A stretch of DNA of 64,000 nucleotides. Origin: CAVSNH01 sp963729275. GTDB taxonomy: Bacteria > Actinomycetota > Acidimicrobiia > Acidimicrobiales > RAAP-2. Under the pieces are notes generated by a model. It saw nothing but the letters and a program-made list of their open reading frames with translations, ran no database searches and was not told the origin of the DNA. The stretch covers positions 124,001 to 188,000 of the forward strand of contig CAVSNH010000007.1 in assembly GCA_963729275.1 (NCBI GenBank), given 5' to 3'. Below are positions 33,085 to 42,130 of this stretch, piece after piece. Both the position numbers and the translations under genes were made by a program. Position 1 is the stretch's first letter. Each line of letters begins with the position of its first letter.

Positions 33085-33984
33085 ATGACACTTCGCATCG
33101 GTTTCATCGGGCTCGGGGCCATGGGCCTGCCCATGACCCGACACCTGGTGGAGGCGGGCCATACGGTCACGGTCGCCTCTCGGAGCCAAGGGCCGGTGGA
33201 CGAGGCCGTCGCCTTCGGAGCGCAATCGAGCGGCTCGCCGGGGGCGGTGGCCGCGGCCAGCGACGTCATCATCCTCTGTGTCCCGAACTCCCCCGAGGTC
33301 GAAGAGGTGGTGGGGGCCATGATCTCGGTCCTCGGACCGCACAAGACAGTGGTCGACTGCTCGACCATCGACCCCGACGTCGAGCGGACCCAGCACGAGC
33401 GGGTCACGGCAACGGGTGCCGCCTACCTCGATGCCCCGTTGTCGGGAGGAACAGCCGGCGCCCAGGCCGGCACCCTCACGCTCATGGTCGGTGGGCCAGC
33501 CGAGGTTCTGTCGGCCACCGAGCCCGCACTGCGACCTTTCGCCGGGCTCATCGTGCACGTCGGCGGGCCGGGCATGGGCCAGGTGGTCAAGCTGTGCAAC
33601 AACCTCATCTATGCGGCCCAGATGCTGGCCACGGCCGAGGCCGTCGCCCTGGCCGAGCGCTCGGGGGCCGACCTGGCCAAGTTGCACGAGGTCCTGGTGC
33701 ACGCCACCGGCGACTGCGTGGCGGTACGGACCCGGTTCCCGGTGCCGGGGGTCGTGCCGGAAAGCCCGGCTTCGAACGGCTGGGCGCCCGGCTTCATGAC
33801 CGACCTGATGGCCAAGGATCTCGACCTGGCCATGGGCTACGCCGCACAGGTGGGCGTGTCGCTCGAGACGACACCCCTCGCCCGCCGCCGGTTGGGCGAA
33901 GCCTCGGCCGCCGGATTCGGACGCGAGGACTTCTCGTCACTGGCCAAGGTCGTGCTCGGGCAGCCGGCGGGCGCCGGCGGCTGA
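33085..33984 (+). CDS. 3-hydroxyisobutyrate-dehydrogenase-family oxidoreductase
   Basis: A 299-residue beta-hydroxyacid dehydrogenase: NAD(P) motif GFIGLGAMGLPM, substrate motif DAPLSGGTAGAQAGTL, and catalytic Lys in GQVVKLCNN. Relatives reduce tartronate semialdehyde or oxidise 3-hydroxyisobutyrate and D-glycerate-type acids. It starts 14 bp after the GH4 gene and ends 6 bp before the aldolase gene, so a sugar-acid substrate fits the context better than valine degradation. Confidence 0.85.
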   Translation: MTLRIGFIGLGAMGLPMTRHLVEAGHTVTVASRSQGPVDEAVAFGAQSSGSPGAVAAASDVIILCVPNSPEVEEVVGAMISVLGPHKTVVDCSTIDPDVERTQHERVTATGAAYLDAPLSGGTAGAQAGTLTLMVGGPAEVLSATEPALRPFAGLIVHVGGPGMGQVVKLCNNLIYAAQMLATAEAVALAERSGADLAKLHEVLVHATGDCVAVRTRFPVPGVVPESPASNGWAPGFMTDLMAKDLDLAMGYAAQVGVSLETTPLARRRLGEASAAGFGREDFSSLAKVVLGQPAGAGG

Positions 33985-33990
33985 GCCGTC

Positions 33991-34836
33991 ATGGAGCTCG
34001 GCCCAAGGTCCCGTCCTCCGAGGCGCGTGCGCCTGGGTTCCGTCGACCTTCCCCCTCGGACCCGACGACCGGCAGAGCGCGCCGGACGGTTGCCGCTCCC
34101 CGCCCTCATCTTGGCTGCCGACCATCGGGCCCGGGGCGTGGCCACCATCGAGAACTACGCCGACTACGTCAGTGCCATCCGCGCCGCCCTCCCCCACTGC
34201 GATGGCATCCTCGCCACCGCCCAACCCCTCGCCGACTTGGCGGCCGGCGGGGCCCTGACCGAACGACATCGCACCTATCTCTCCCTCAACCGCACCGGGC
34301 TGGCCGGCTCGGCCTTCGAGCTCGACGACCGATTGGTCACGACCGTCGCCAGGGCTCAGGCCGACGGGTGGACGGGCATCAAGCACATGACCCGCATCGA
34401 TCTCGGCGACCCGCACACCGCCCCGGCCCTCGAGCTGCTGGGCCGGGTGATCGACGAAGCCGCTTCGGCCGGGCTCGAGGCGCTCATCGAGTGCGTGGGG
34501 TGGCGCGACGGCAAGATGGCCCGTGACACCGACACCATCGTCTACGCCGCCATCCTGGCCCACGACATGGGCGCCCCGGTGCTCAAGGTGCCCGTACCCG
34601 ACCAGCAGCCGGGCGAGCCACGGGTGGAAGCCACCGGCCGGGTGGTTGCCTCTGTCGGTTGTCCGGTCCTCTTCCTGGGCGGCCCGTGGCGGGACGACGA
34701 CGAGGGCCTGGTGGCCGAGGCGACCGACGTGATGGCCGGTGGCGGCGCCGGTCTGGCCGTGGGCCGGGCCATCATCCAGCACCAGGACCCGGCCAAGATG
34801 GCGGCGCGGGTTCGGGACGTCGTGCACGGCCGGTGA
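33991..34836 (+). CDS. DeoC/LacD-like class I aldolase (Cgl0159 type)
   Basis: A 281-residue (beta/alpha)8 protein with ALILAADHRARGVATIENYA, the mark of the DeoC/LacD/Fba-I group (Cgl0159-type), IKHMTRID, VLKVPVPD with a possible Schiff-base Lys, and LGGPWRDDDEG. It probably cleaves a phosphorylated sugar to a triose phosphate and an aldehyde. The N-terminal 30 Arg/Pro-rich residues precede the first strand. It lies between a dehydrogenase and an FGGY kinase in one transcript, consistent with phosphorylate-then-cleave catabolism. Similar proteins occur in inositol clusters of corynebacteria (from memory). Confidence 0.72.
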   Translation: MELGPRSRPPRRVRLGSVDLPPRTRRPAERAGRLPLPALILAADHRARGVATIENYADYVSAIRAALPHCDGILATAQPLADLAAGGALTERHRTYLSLNRTGLAGSAFELDDRLVTTVARAQADGWTGIKHMTRIDLGDPHTAPALELLGRVIDEAASAGLEALIECVGWRDGKMARDTDTIVYAAILAHDMGAPVLKVPVPDQQPGEPRVEATGRVVASVGCPVLFLGGPWRDDDEGLVAEATDVMAGGGAGLAVGRAIIQHQDPAKMAARVRDVVHGR

Positions 34837-34849
34837 GCCGGCGCCACCG

Positions 34850-36424
34850 GTGATCCTGACCCTCGATCTCGGGACGTCGTTCACCAAGGTCGGGCTGTGG
34901 GGACCGAATGGGCTGCGCGCCCTCGGCCGGGCCGCCCTCGTGACGGAGCGACCGGAGATGGGTTGGGCGGAGCAGGACCCCGCCTCGTGGTGGGAATCCG
35001 TCCTGGCCGCGGCGGCCGCGGCGAGGGCCGCGGCCGGCATCGACGGCAACGCCATGGCGGACATCGACGTCGTGGCCTGCTGCGGTGCACGCCAGACCTT
35101 CGTGACCACCGACGCAGGCGGCGTGCCTACCGGCCCGGGCATCATCTGGTCCGACCGTCGGGCCGTCGCTGAGGTAGGGCCGGTCCTCGCCCGCAGCGGC
35201 GGGGCCGAGGCGGTCCAAGCCCTCACCGGCGGCCCTCTGGCCGCCGAGTCGGTGGCGGCCAAGCTGGCCTGGCTGGCGCACCACCGTCCCGGGCAGCTGC
35301 GGCGTGCCCGATGGCTCCTCACTCCCCGGGACTACGTGGTGGCCAGGTTGTGCGGCGAGTTCTGCACCGATCGGACCATGGCCTCGCGCAGTGGTCTCCA
35401 CGACCTCGACGGACATGTGGTCGACGACTTGGCCGGTCCGGCCGTGTCGATGCTGCCGCCGGTAGTGGAAGCCGACACCGTGGTCGGCGCCCTGGCCCCC
35501 GGCGCAGCCCAGGAGCTGGGCGTGCCCGCCGGCACCCCGGTGGTGATCGGCGCCGGTGACCGCGCCTGTGAGGCCATCGGAGCCGGCGCCCAGTGGCGGG
35601 TGCCCATGGTCAGCTGGGGCACCACGGCCAGCGTGGTCGTGCCGGTCGGCCTACGGCCGGACGCCCTCGTGCCCGGGCTGGTCTTGAGCCGAGCGGCGAG
35701 AGGGACCGACGCCGGCTGGCTGCTCGAAGGCGGCCTGTCGGCAGCCGGCGCGCTCCTCGACTGGCTGGCCGGCCTTTGCGGGCGGCCGACGGCCGAGCTC
35801 CTGGCCGAGGCGTCGGCGCGGTCCCCGGGAGCGCGCGGCATCGTGGCCGTGCCCTGGCTCGGCGGGGCTCGCGCTCCTTGGTGGAACGATCAGGCCCGGG
35901 CTGGCTTCGTCGGAGCCAGCGCCGACCATGACCGCGCCGACCTGACCCGAGCTGCCATCGAGTCGGTCGCCGCCGAGGTCCGCCGGTGCCTGGTCACTGC
36001 CGCACCCCTGGTGAGCGACGGCGTCCATCACGAGCGCGGTTCTGGCGATGTGGAGAGCCCGCTGCCCTTCGAGGCGCTGACCCTCGGCGGTCGCGGCAGT
36101 GCCGACGTGATGTGGCCGTCGGTGCTGTCCGCCGTCTGCGGGTTACCCGTCGGCACCCGGCGCTCGGGTGAGGCGGCCTCGGCTGGAGCAGCCTGGCTCG
36201 GCGCCCGTGGCATCGGGGCGCCCATCGCCCTCGACGATCTCGACCCACCACTCGAGACCCTCGAGCCCGAGGCCGAGATGGTGGCCGCCTACCAGCAATG
36301 GCGCCGGCGGGCCGACCGGGTGGCAGAGGTGCTGAGTGGGCTCGACCTCGGACCGGCCGATCCCGCCCCTCCGGGCGGTGACGACAGAGCCGACGGAGCC
36401 GGCGGGGAGAGCCAGACGACCTGA
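34850..36424 (+). CDS. FGGY-family carbohydrate kinase (xylulokinase-like)
   Basis: A 524-residue two-lobe FGGY kinase: first phosphate motif LTLDLGTSFTKVGLW, GWAEQDPASWW, IWSDRRA, and second-domain GAGDRACEAIGAGA near the ATP site. It phosphorylates a ketose or polyol with ATP; sequence resembles xylulokinases but does not settle the substrate. The start GTG 34850 is chosen because it leads directly into the motif and lies 13 bp after the aldolase stop. It ends close to, and convergent with, the dioxygenase gene. Confidence 0.87.
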   Translation: MILTLDLGTSFTKVGLWGPNGLRALGRAALVTERPEMGWAEQDPASWWESVLAAAAAARAAAGIDGNAMADIDVVACCGARQTFVTTDAGGVPTGPGIIWSDRRAVAEVGPVLARSGGAEAVQALTGGPLAAESVAAKLAWLAHHRPGQLRRARWLLTPRDYVVARLCGEFCTDRTMASRSGLHDLDGHVVDDLAGPAVSMLPPVVEADTVVGALAPGAAQELGVPAGTPVVIGAGDRACEAIGAGAQWRVPMVSWGTTASVVVPVGLRPDALVPGLVLSRAARGTDAGWLLEGGLSAAGALLDWLAGLCGRPTAELLAEASARSPGARGIVAVPWLGGARAPWWNDQARAGFVGASADHDRADLTRAAIESVAAEVRRCLVTAAPLVSDGVHHERGSGDVESPLPFEALTLGGRGSADVMWPSVLSAVCGLPVGTRRSGEAASAGAAWLGARGIGAPIALDDLDPPLETLEPEAEMVAAYQQWRRRADRVAEVLSGLDLGPADPAPPGGDDRADGAGGESQTT

Positions 36425-36446
36425 GCGAGAAGGCGAGTGCGTCCGC

Positions 36447-37307
36447 TCAGCCGTTGACGGGGGGCATGGCCGGACCGAAGGGCCGGTCGCCGCGGAGCGT
36501 CACCCGATGGCCGAGGCGGCGGGCATCGCCGTAGTCGTCGAGGGCGTAGTGCATGGTGGCTCGGTTGTCCCAGAAGGCCACCGAGCCCTCCTGCCAGCGG
36601 AACCGGCAGGTGATCTCGGGCAGGACGGACTGCTGGTAGAGCACGGAGAGAAGCCCGTCGCTCTCGATGTCGGACAGGCCGATGATGAGCTGGGTGAAGT
36701 GCTTGTTGACGAACAGGCCCTTCCTCCCCGTTTCGGGATGGGTGCGGACCACCGGATGGATGGCGGGAGTCAGCTTCTCGTGGAACTCGCCGTTCCAGTT
36801 GTAGCCGCCCATCTCGTCGACCTCGGCCGCGAACCAGGGGTCGTGGTGGACGGCGATGAGCTTGTCGCAGAGCTCGCGGATCGGTGGGGCGAGCCGGTCG
36901 TAGGCGTCCTGCAAGCTGGCCCACATGGTGTCCCCACCGACCTCGGGGATCTCGCGCATGTAGAGGATCGAGCCCAGCGCCGGTGTGTCCACGAAGGTCA
37001 CGTCGGTGTGCCACCACGAGGCCCGGTCACCCCGTTGCGCGTCGATGGCCAAGACCTTCGAATTGCCCTCGATGGAGGTGATCACCGGGTGGGCTTCGGT
37101 GACCTCGCCGAACTGCTGGGCGAATGCCTCCTGCTCGTCGGGTGTCATCTCCTGGTCCCGGAAGAAGACGACGTGATACCGGTTCAGCGTGTCGCGCACC
37201 GCCGCCACCACGCTCTCACCCAGCGGCCGGGAGATGTCGACGCCGTAGATCTCGGCGCCGATGATCGGGCTCAGCAGGCGGATGTCGAGATCGGAGGTGG
37301 TGACCAT
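36447..37307 (-). CDS. TauD/TfdA family 2-oxoglutarate/Fe(II) dioxygenase
   Basis: A 286-residue alpha-ketoglutarate dioxygenase of the TauD family. The iron-binding facial triad is HTD (in WWHTDVTF) and the distal His in RATMHYAL, with the 2-oxoglutarate Arg in RVTLRGDRP. It would hydroxylate a sulfonate, sulfate ester, chlorophenoxy acid or similar compound. The start MVTTSDLD at 37307 is likely; ATG 37316 is nearby. It diverges from the hydrolase gene across a 280-bp gap. Confidence 0.88.
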   Translation of the reverse strand: MVTTSDLDIRLLSPIIGAEIYGVDISRPLGESVVAAVRDTLNRYHVVFFRDQEMTPDEQEAFAQQFGEVTEAHPVITSIEGNSKVLAIDAQRGDRASWWHTDVTFVDTPALGSILYMREIPEVGGDTMWASLQDAYDRLAPPIRELCDKLIAVHHDPWFAAEVDEMGGYNWNGEFHEKLTPAIHPVVRTHPETGRKGLFVNKHFTQLIIGLSDIESDGLLSVLYQQSVLPEITCRFRWQEGSVAFWDNRATMHYALDDYGDARRLGHRVTLRGDRPFGPAMPPVNG

Positions 37308-37480
37308 GCAGGCCATTGTGGACCCGCCCGGAGGCGGCGACAAGCCCTGGCCTCACGGGACTGGGACCGGGCCGGCATCCGGGCCGAACCAGACGTGATC
37401 GCAGCCCGGGCAGCCCGAGCGGCCCGGGTCACCGGATTAGGCTCGGCGGCCCGCACGAAGGTCGGCATTCCACCGCCCAC

Positions 37481-37520
37481 GGCCACACGGCCACACGGCC
37501 ACACGGCCACACGGCCACAC
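37481..37520. repeat. Five perfect tandem copies of GGCCACAC
   Basis: An 8-bp unit GGCCACAC is repeated five times without change, followed by a partial copy. It lies in the divergent gap between the dioxygenase and alpha/beta hydrolase genes, 70 bp upstream of the hydrolase start. The gap is otherwise free of recognisable genes. Confidence 0.95.
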
Positions 37521-37588
37521 GGCACGAACCACGCATTGCACATACACCGCGTACCGGACGTACGGCCGGCACCAAGATCGGAGAACGG

Positions 37589-38638
37589 GTGACCATCGAC
37601 CAGGCGGCCGTCGGGTCGCGCAACCTCTCCCCATGGTTCCAGTGGATGACGCGTCTTGCCGAGGTGACAGAGGAGGATCCGCTCCCCGGAGCCGACCCCG
37701 ATCAGCTGCAGCCCTGGCTCGGTCGCTGCCGTGACCGACTCCAGCAGCTGCTCGGGCCCCGACCGGATCCGGTGCCCCTCGACCTCGAGATCACCGACAC
37801 CGAACAGGCGGACGGCTACCAGCGCCATCGGGTGATCTTCGATGCCGAGGACACGATGAGCGTGCCTGCCTATCTCCTCGTCCCCGATGATCGGCGCCAT
37901 CCGGGGGCGGCTGTGCTCGCCATCCACGGCCACGGCCCGGGCAAGTCGATCGTCTGTGGGCTCGAGACGACGGAGGCCCCGAACGGCGACTATGCCCATC
38001 AGTTGGTGTTGCGCGGCTACGTGGTGCTGGCTCCCGACTTGCGGTGCTTCGGCGAGCGGGCCGATTGGACGCCCGAGGACCACTACCTGTGTGACACCAA
38101 CCTCGTGCACGCCGTGATGGCCGGGTGGAACCCGCTGGCCCAGAACTTGTTCGACCTCGGCCGGTGCCTCGACGTGCTCGGCGAGCACCCGTTGGTCGAT
38201 CCCTCGCGAATAGGGGTGTGCGGGCTCTCCTACGGGGCGACATGCACTCTGTTTCTTGCCGCGTTGGACGACCGGGTGGCGGCGGCGGTGGTGAGCGGCT
38301 ACTTCTCGTCGTGGGCCGAGGCCCACAAGATGCCGTACAACATGTGCGGCTCACAGGTCATGGCCGGCATGCTCGGGCAGATCGAGCACGTCGACCTGGG
38401 TGCCCTCATCTGCCCGCGGCCCCTACTGATCGAGACGGGGACCGAGGACTTCCTCTTCCCGGAGGCGACGGCCCGCCAGTCGGTGGCCGCCTTGCGACCG
38501 CTCTATGCGGCCCGGGGCACCGACCACGCCCTCGTCCACGACGTCTTCGAGGGCGACCACCAGTGGCACGGCGCGCTTGCCTATCCGTTCTTCGATCGCT
38601 GGCTCGGGCACGAGCCGGCGGTGGCTCCCGTCAGCTAG
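37589..38638 (+). CDS. Alpha/beta hydrolase (dienelactone hydrolase/acetyl-xylan-esterase-like)
   Basis: The 349-residue protein has a helical N-terminal region (1-75) and an alpha/beta-hydrolase core with oxyanion loop AIHGHGPGKS, nucleophile Ser in GLSYGAT (GxSxG) and a terminal His in GDHQWHG. The acid is probably Asp in TGTEDFLFP. This build matches the abhydrolase/acetyl xylan esterase group; a plant-glycan or xenobiotic ester is a reasonable guess given glycosidase neighbours. Start GTG 37589 has CGGAGAACGG upstream. Convergent with nagB. Confidence 0.8.
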   Translation: MTIDQAAVGSRNLSPWFQWMTRLAEVTEEDPLPGADPDQLQPWLGRCRDRLQQLLGPRPDPVPLDLEITDTEQADGYQRHRVIFDAEDTMSVPAYLLVPDDRRHPGAAVLAIHGHGPGKSIVCGLETTEAPNGDYAHQLVLRGYVVLAPDLRCFGERADWTPEDHYLCDTNLVHAVMAGWNPLAQNLFDLGRCLDVLGEHPLVDPSRIGVCGLSYGATCTLFLAALDDRVAAAVVSGYFSSWAEAHKMPYNMCGSQVMAGMLGQIEHVDLGALICPRPLLIETGTEDFLFPEATARQSVAALRPLYAARGTDHALVHDVFEGDHQWHGALAYPFFDRWLGHEPAVAPVS

Positions 38639-38646
38639 GTGGAGCC

Positions 38647-38673
38647 AGTTCAGCCGGTTCAGCCAGTTCAGCT
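38647..38673. repeat. 9-bp tandem repeat x3 between hydrolase and nagB
   Basis: AGTTCAGCC, GGTTCAGCC and AGTTCAGCT run head to tail in the 38-bp space between the two convergent stop codons. No terminator hairpin is evident here. Confidence 0.85.
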
Positions 38674-38676
38674 CGG

Positions 38677-39441
38677 TCAGTCCCAGCCCAGAAGCGACGC
38701 CGAGGCCGGCTCCAGAAAGAGCGTGGCCCCCGACTTTTGGCGCAGGGCGGAGGCCGGGCAGCCGGGCGTAACTGGGCCTTCCAACGCGTCCCGCACTGGG
38801 GTGGCCTTGCGCTCCTCGGGCACGACGGCCAGCACCTTGGTGGCCCTCAGCAGGGCCGGGACGGTCACGGTGATGGCCCGAGTGGGCACGGCCGACAGGT
38901 CGGCGAAGTGGCCCTCCCCCACCTGCTGAAGCCGACACGGCTCGTCGAGCTCCACCTCCTTCACGTCCAGCGGATCGTCGAAGTCGGCCACGCCGGGGTC
39001 GTTGAAAGCCAGGTGCCCGTTCTCACCGATGCCCAGGCAGCAGATGTCGAGGGGGAAGCGGGCCAGCAGTGCCGCGTACTCAGCACACGCCGCCGCCGGC
39101 TCAGCCAAGCCGTCGACGTAGTAGACGGACTTCGGGTGCACCCGCTCGGTGATCCGCTCACGGATCCACCTTTGGAATCCCGCCGGATGGTCGGGCCCCA
39201 CCCCCACGTACTCGTCCATGTGGAAGACCACGACGTCCGACCAGGGCACGTCCGGCCGGGTGGTCACCGCGTCGATGAAGGCCAGCTGCGAGTTCCCGGT
39301 GGCGAACATGGCGTGGGCCTCGCCGCGCTCGGACACGGCCACACCGATGGCGCGGGCACAGGCGGCGGCGGCGGCCGCACCCAACCCGTCGGGGCTGTCG
39401 TGGACCTCGACGTCGAGCCGATCGACCCGGCGGCTGATCAC
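38677..39441 (-). CDS. nagB: Glucosamine-6-phosphate deaminase (NagB family)
   Basis: A 254-residue NagB-type isomerase/deaminase: phosphate-binding ATGNSQLAF, catalytic VVFHMDEYVGV and the signature LGIGENGHLAFNDPGVADF. It converts glucosamine 6-phosphate to fructose 6-phosphate and ammonia. The start GTG (39439-39441) lies 3 bp after the GH1 stop, after a GGAGG sequence, so the two genes form an operon for beta-linked amino-sugar or glucoside use. No nagA lies near. Related 6-phosphogluconolactonases lack the HMDEY motif. Confidence 0.9.
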   Translation of the reverse strand: MISRRVDRLDVEVHDSPDGLGAAAAAACARAIGVAVSERGEAHAMFATGNSQLAFIDAVTTRPDVPWSDVVVFHMDEYVGVGPDHPAGFQRWIRERITERVHPKSVYYVDGLAEPAAACAEYAALLARFPLDICCLGIGENGHLAFNDPGVADFDDPLDVKEVELDEPCRLQQVGEGHFADLSAVPTRAITVTVPALLRATKVLAVVPEERKATPVRDALEGPVTPGCPASALRQKSGATLFLEPASASLLGWD

Positions 39442-39444
39442 CCC

Positions 39445-40650
39445 TCAGCCTCCGCCAGGTCCGGTCGCGGTGGCCTCGGTCAACGGCGGCACGTCGCCCG
39501 TGTGGGCCACCTGCCCGAACCAGGCGGCACTTGGCTTGGGACGCCGCTCAAAGGTGGTCCGGTCCACGGCGTGCAAGCCGAACGTCGGACGGAAGCCGTC
39601 GTCCCACTCGAAGTTGTCGAGCAGGCTCCAGGCGAAGTAGCCGCGCAGGTCGATACCGTCGTCGAGGCACCGGCGAAGCCCGTACAGCGCTTCGGTCATG
39701 TACCGCACCCGCTCGCTGTCGTCGGTCGTGCCGATCCCGCTCTCGGTCACGTAGATGGGAAGACCAGTGACCTCGACCGCCCGGCGCACGGTGTGCTCGG
39801 CCACCCCTGGCCAGTACTCGTAGCCCATCTGGGTCAACTGCAGGCCGTCCGTCTCCTCGATGGGGCCCTCGGGCCCCATCCGGGCCCGCGTGTAGCCCTG
39901 CACGCCGACGAAGTCGTCGCCGGCCAGCTGGCGGAGCCATACGTCCTCCATGAACTCGCGGCCGGCAGCACACATGGCCTCGCCGCCCGGCTCGGCGTAG
40001 AACTCCGTCATCGACAGGGAGATGCCCACCGGGAAGTCGCCGGGCCCGGCCCGTAATGCCCCGACGGCGGCGTGATGACAGGCGATGAGGTGCTCGACCA
40101 CCCGGCCGTGGGCCTCGAAGTCCCCGCTCCGCCCGGGTGGGAACCGGCCCATGAGATAGCCCAGCAGTGCCATCACGTTGGGCTCGTTGAGGGTGCAGAC
40201 CATGCCCACGAGATCGCCGAGGTGGGCGGTTGTCCGCTCGACGAAACGGCCGAAGCGCGAGGCGGCCTCGGTCCACTCGAACCCGCCACGGGCTGCGAAC
40301 CAGCGGGGCACGGTGTAGTGGTGGAGGGTGACGACGGGCAGAATGCCACGCTCGCGGCAGGCGGCCGCCTGCCTCCGGTAGTGGTCGAGAGCGGCCATCG
40401 AGAACTCTCCTTCGGCCGGTTCGATGCGGCTCCACTCGAGCGAGAACCGGTAGGCGCCGAGGCCCATGTCGGCCACCAGCTCCACGTCTTCGGGCCAGCG
40501 CTCCCACGAGTCGCAGGCGTCCCCGCTCGATTCCGTGCACGGTGACCCCTCGGCGTGCTCCCAGTCCCACCAGTCGTTGTTGACGTTGCCGCCCTCGATC
40601 TGGTGCGACGACGTCGCCGTACCCCAGACGAAGCCGGTGGGGAAGCTCAC
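39445..40650 (-). CDS. GH1 beta-glucosidase
   Basis: A 401-residue family 1 glycosidase starting FPTGFVWGTATSSHQIEG. The acid/base Glu is in TLNEPNV, the nucleophile Glu in YVTESGIG, and SLLDNFEW provides the +/-1 site. It is a little short for GH1 (commonly about 440-470). It has no signal peptide, so it hydrolyses imported beta-glucosides or galactosides. The start GTG 40650 follows AAGGGGG and removes 29 residues of poor upstream sequence. Operon with nagB. Confidence 0.92.
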   Translation of the reverse strand: MSFPTGFVWGTATSSHQIEGGNVNNDWWDWEHAEGSPCTESSGDACDSWERWPEDVELVADMGLGAYRFSLEWSRIEPAEGEFSMAALDHYRRQAAACRERGILPVVTLHHYTVPRWFAARGGFEWTEAASRFGRFVERTTAHLGDLVGMVCTLNEPNVMALLGYLMGRFPPGRSGDFEAHGRVVEHLIACHHAAVGALRAGPGDFPVGISLSMTEFYAEPGGEAMCAAGREFMEDVWLRQLAGDDFVGVQGYTRARMGPEGPIEETDGLQLTQMGYEYWPGVAEHTVRRAVEVTGLPIYVTESGIGTTDDSERVRYMTEALYGLRRCLDDGIDLRGYFAWSLLDNFEWDDGFRPTFGLHAVDRTTFERRPKPSAAWFGQVAHTGDVPPLTEATATGPGGG

Positions 40651-40797
40651 TCCCCCTTGTAACCCCTTGTCGTCAGCCGCCGCGGCCACGGCCGGACAGT
40701 AGCGGAACGAACACGTCTCGAACCCCGAGCCGGGCAATCTCGCCGGCGCGCCCCGACCCGGACTGTCTCACTCCCCGCTCGGACCTAGGGTCGGGCC

Positions 40798-41220
40798 GTG
40801 ACCGTGCGGATCCGCATCGTGGGCACCGGGCTGCCGGGCCTCCGCTGTGGGCCGGCGCCCACCCCCGGCGGGACCTACGAGAACATCCACGTGGGCGTCC
40901 AACGCGGCTCGGAGGTGGTCGACCTCGTCCCCGGCGACGCCCCCATGGCTCATTTCGAGTTCGAGGTCACCGTGCGAAACGGTCGGTTCGGCGGGCCTTA
41001 CGTCCACGGCCGGGGTGAGCGCTTCGTCTACCTCAGCTGGGGAGAGGTCAGCCGGGGATCGTTCCGGATGTTCCGGAGGGCAAAGCTGCAGCTCGACCAC
41101 CTCGACGCGGCGGCCATCGACGGTCGTATCGCACAGGCCATGCTCGGCCTGGCCGACGAGAAGGGCCACCCTCTGTGCGCGTCGGTCCGTCCGCCACGGG
41201 TCGTCTGGACGATCGAGTAG
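40798..41220 (+). CDS. DUF5990-type conserved protein
   Basis: The 140-residue protein matches the small actinobacterial DUF5990 pattern as I recall it: IRIVGTGLPG at the start, NIHVGVQRGSEVVDLVPGDA, FGGPYVHGRGERFVYLSWG and a C-terminal FRRAKLQLD. No catalytic motif is apparent and no function is known. Start GTG 40798. It is monocistronic, divergent from the GH1 gene across 147 bp. Confidence 0.7.
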   Translation: MTVRIRIVGTGLPGLRCGPAPTPGGTYENIHVGVQRGSEVVDLVPGDAPMAHFEFEVTVRNGRFGGPYVHGRGERFVYLSWGEVSRGSFRMFRRAKLQLDHLDAAAIDGRIAQAMLGLADEKGHPLCASVRPPRVVWTIE

Positions 41221-41236
41221 CGGGTCGACCGGCGGT

Positions 41237-41989
41237 TCAGCGCAGGGGCGGTGGGTTGGGCGGCACGATGCCCTCGTGGATCTCGCTGAGCCGGGTCTCG
41301 AGGGTGGCGATGTCGCGAGCGAGCTCCTCGAGCTCGTTGACGCCGCCGGGAAACAAGTCGCCCCGCGCCCCCTTCTTGGCCCGCTGGCTCATCATGTCCC
41401 AAGCCGCCGGCTTGTTACCCGACTCGGTCAACGACCAGGCACTGTGAATGGCCTCGTTGCGGCGGCGTCGGCAGGCGTTGGCGCTGCGCCGCCAGCCGCG
41501 GAATTCGTCGAGTCGCTCCGACGCCGGGTCGCCGTAGGCGACGAGCAGTGCCTCGGTTGTGTCCCACACGTTCTCGACTCGCTGCCCGGCGACGACGGCA
41601 CGGGCCAGCGTCTCGTCGCGGTTGCCGACGAGGCCCATGAGGACGAGGCCAGAGACGATCTCGAGGAGCGACCAGTTGGCCGCCACCCGACCGATGGCCA
41701 AGAAGAGCTCGTCTTCGGGCACAGGTGAACGCTGTCCGGAGGCGGTCCTCGACCGGCCCCGGAACCGCAGGAGTCGGCCGCCACCGGCGAGAGGCAGGAA
41801 GCTGCGGGTCGAGCGCTTGCGCCGCCCTGGGCCTCGGTCGCCTCGGCGCCCCGACGCGGACTCCTCGGCCTCGAAGTTCCCGTCGAGATCGGCGGCGACC
41901 TTCACGGGGACCGTGTGTGGGCCCTCGCCGTCGCCCACTGCGTGGTCCTGGCCCCCCGGACGGTGTGGGGAACCGATTTCGAGGTCCAT
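41237..41989 (-). CDS. Hypothetical protein with HEPN-like Rx4H motif
   Basis: A 250-residue protein with no family I can name. Residues 1-90 are polar, Arg/Gly-rich and likely disordered; residues 92-245 are helical, with WSLLEIVSGLVLMGL and the motif RNEAIHSAW (Arg177 to His182). The Rx4H pattern in an all-helical domain is that of HEPN ribonucleases and nucleotidyltransferase partners. A partner nucleotidyltransferase (MNT) gene is not adjacent. The last 16 residues are Pro-rich. Convergent with the DUF5990 gene. Confidence 0.6.
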   Translation of the reverse strand: MDLEIGSPHRPGGQDHAVGDGEGPHTVPVKVAADLDGNFEAEESASGRRGDRGPGRRKRSTRSFLPLAGGGRLLRFRGRSRTASGQRSPVPEDELFLAIGRVAANWSLLEIVSGLVLMGLVGNRDETLARAVVAGQRVENVWDTTEALLVAYGDPASERLDEFRGWRRSANACRRRRNEAIHSAWSLTESGNKPAAWDMMSQRAKKGARGDLFPGGVNELEELARDIATLETRLSEIHEGIVPPNPPPLR

Positions 41990-42130
41990 GCTGCGCCGAT
42001 CCTCCCCTTCGAGGGCACCGGCGAGGCCGCCCGCACCGGGCCGACCTCGACCTGCGGGCAGCCACGCTAGCGGAAGGCCATTCTCGCGACCTGGACGTCC
42101 TCAGCCGCCCGGCGGGGATCCGGAAGTAGT

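Noticed and set aside
37481..37520. CRISPR-like array
   Set aside because: Units are 8 bp and contiguous with no spacers; no cas genes are nearby.
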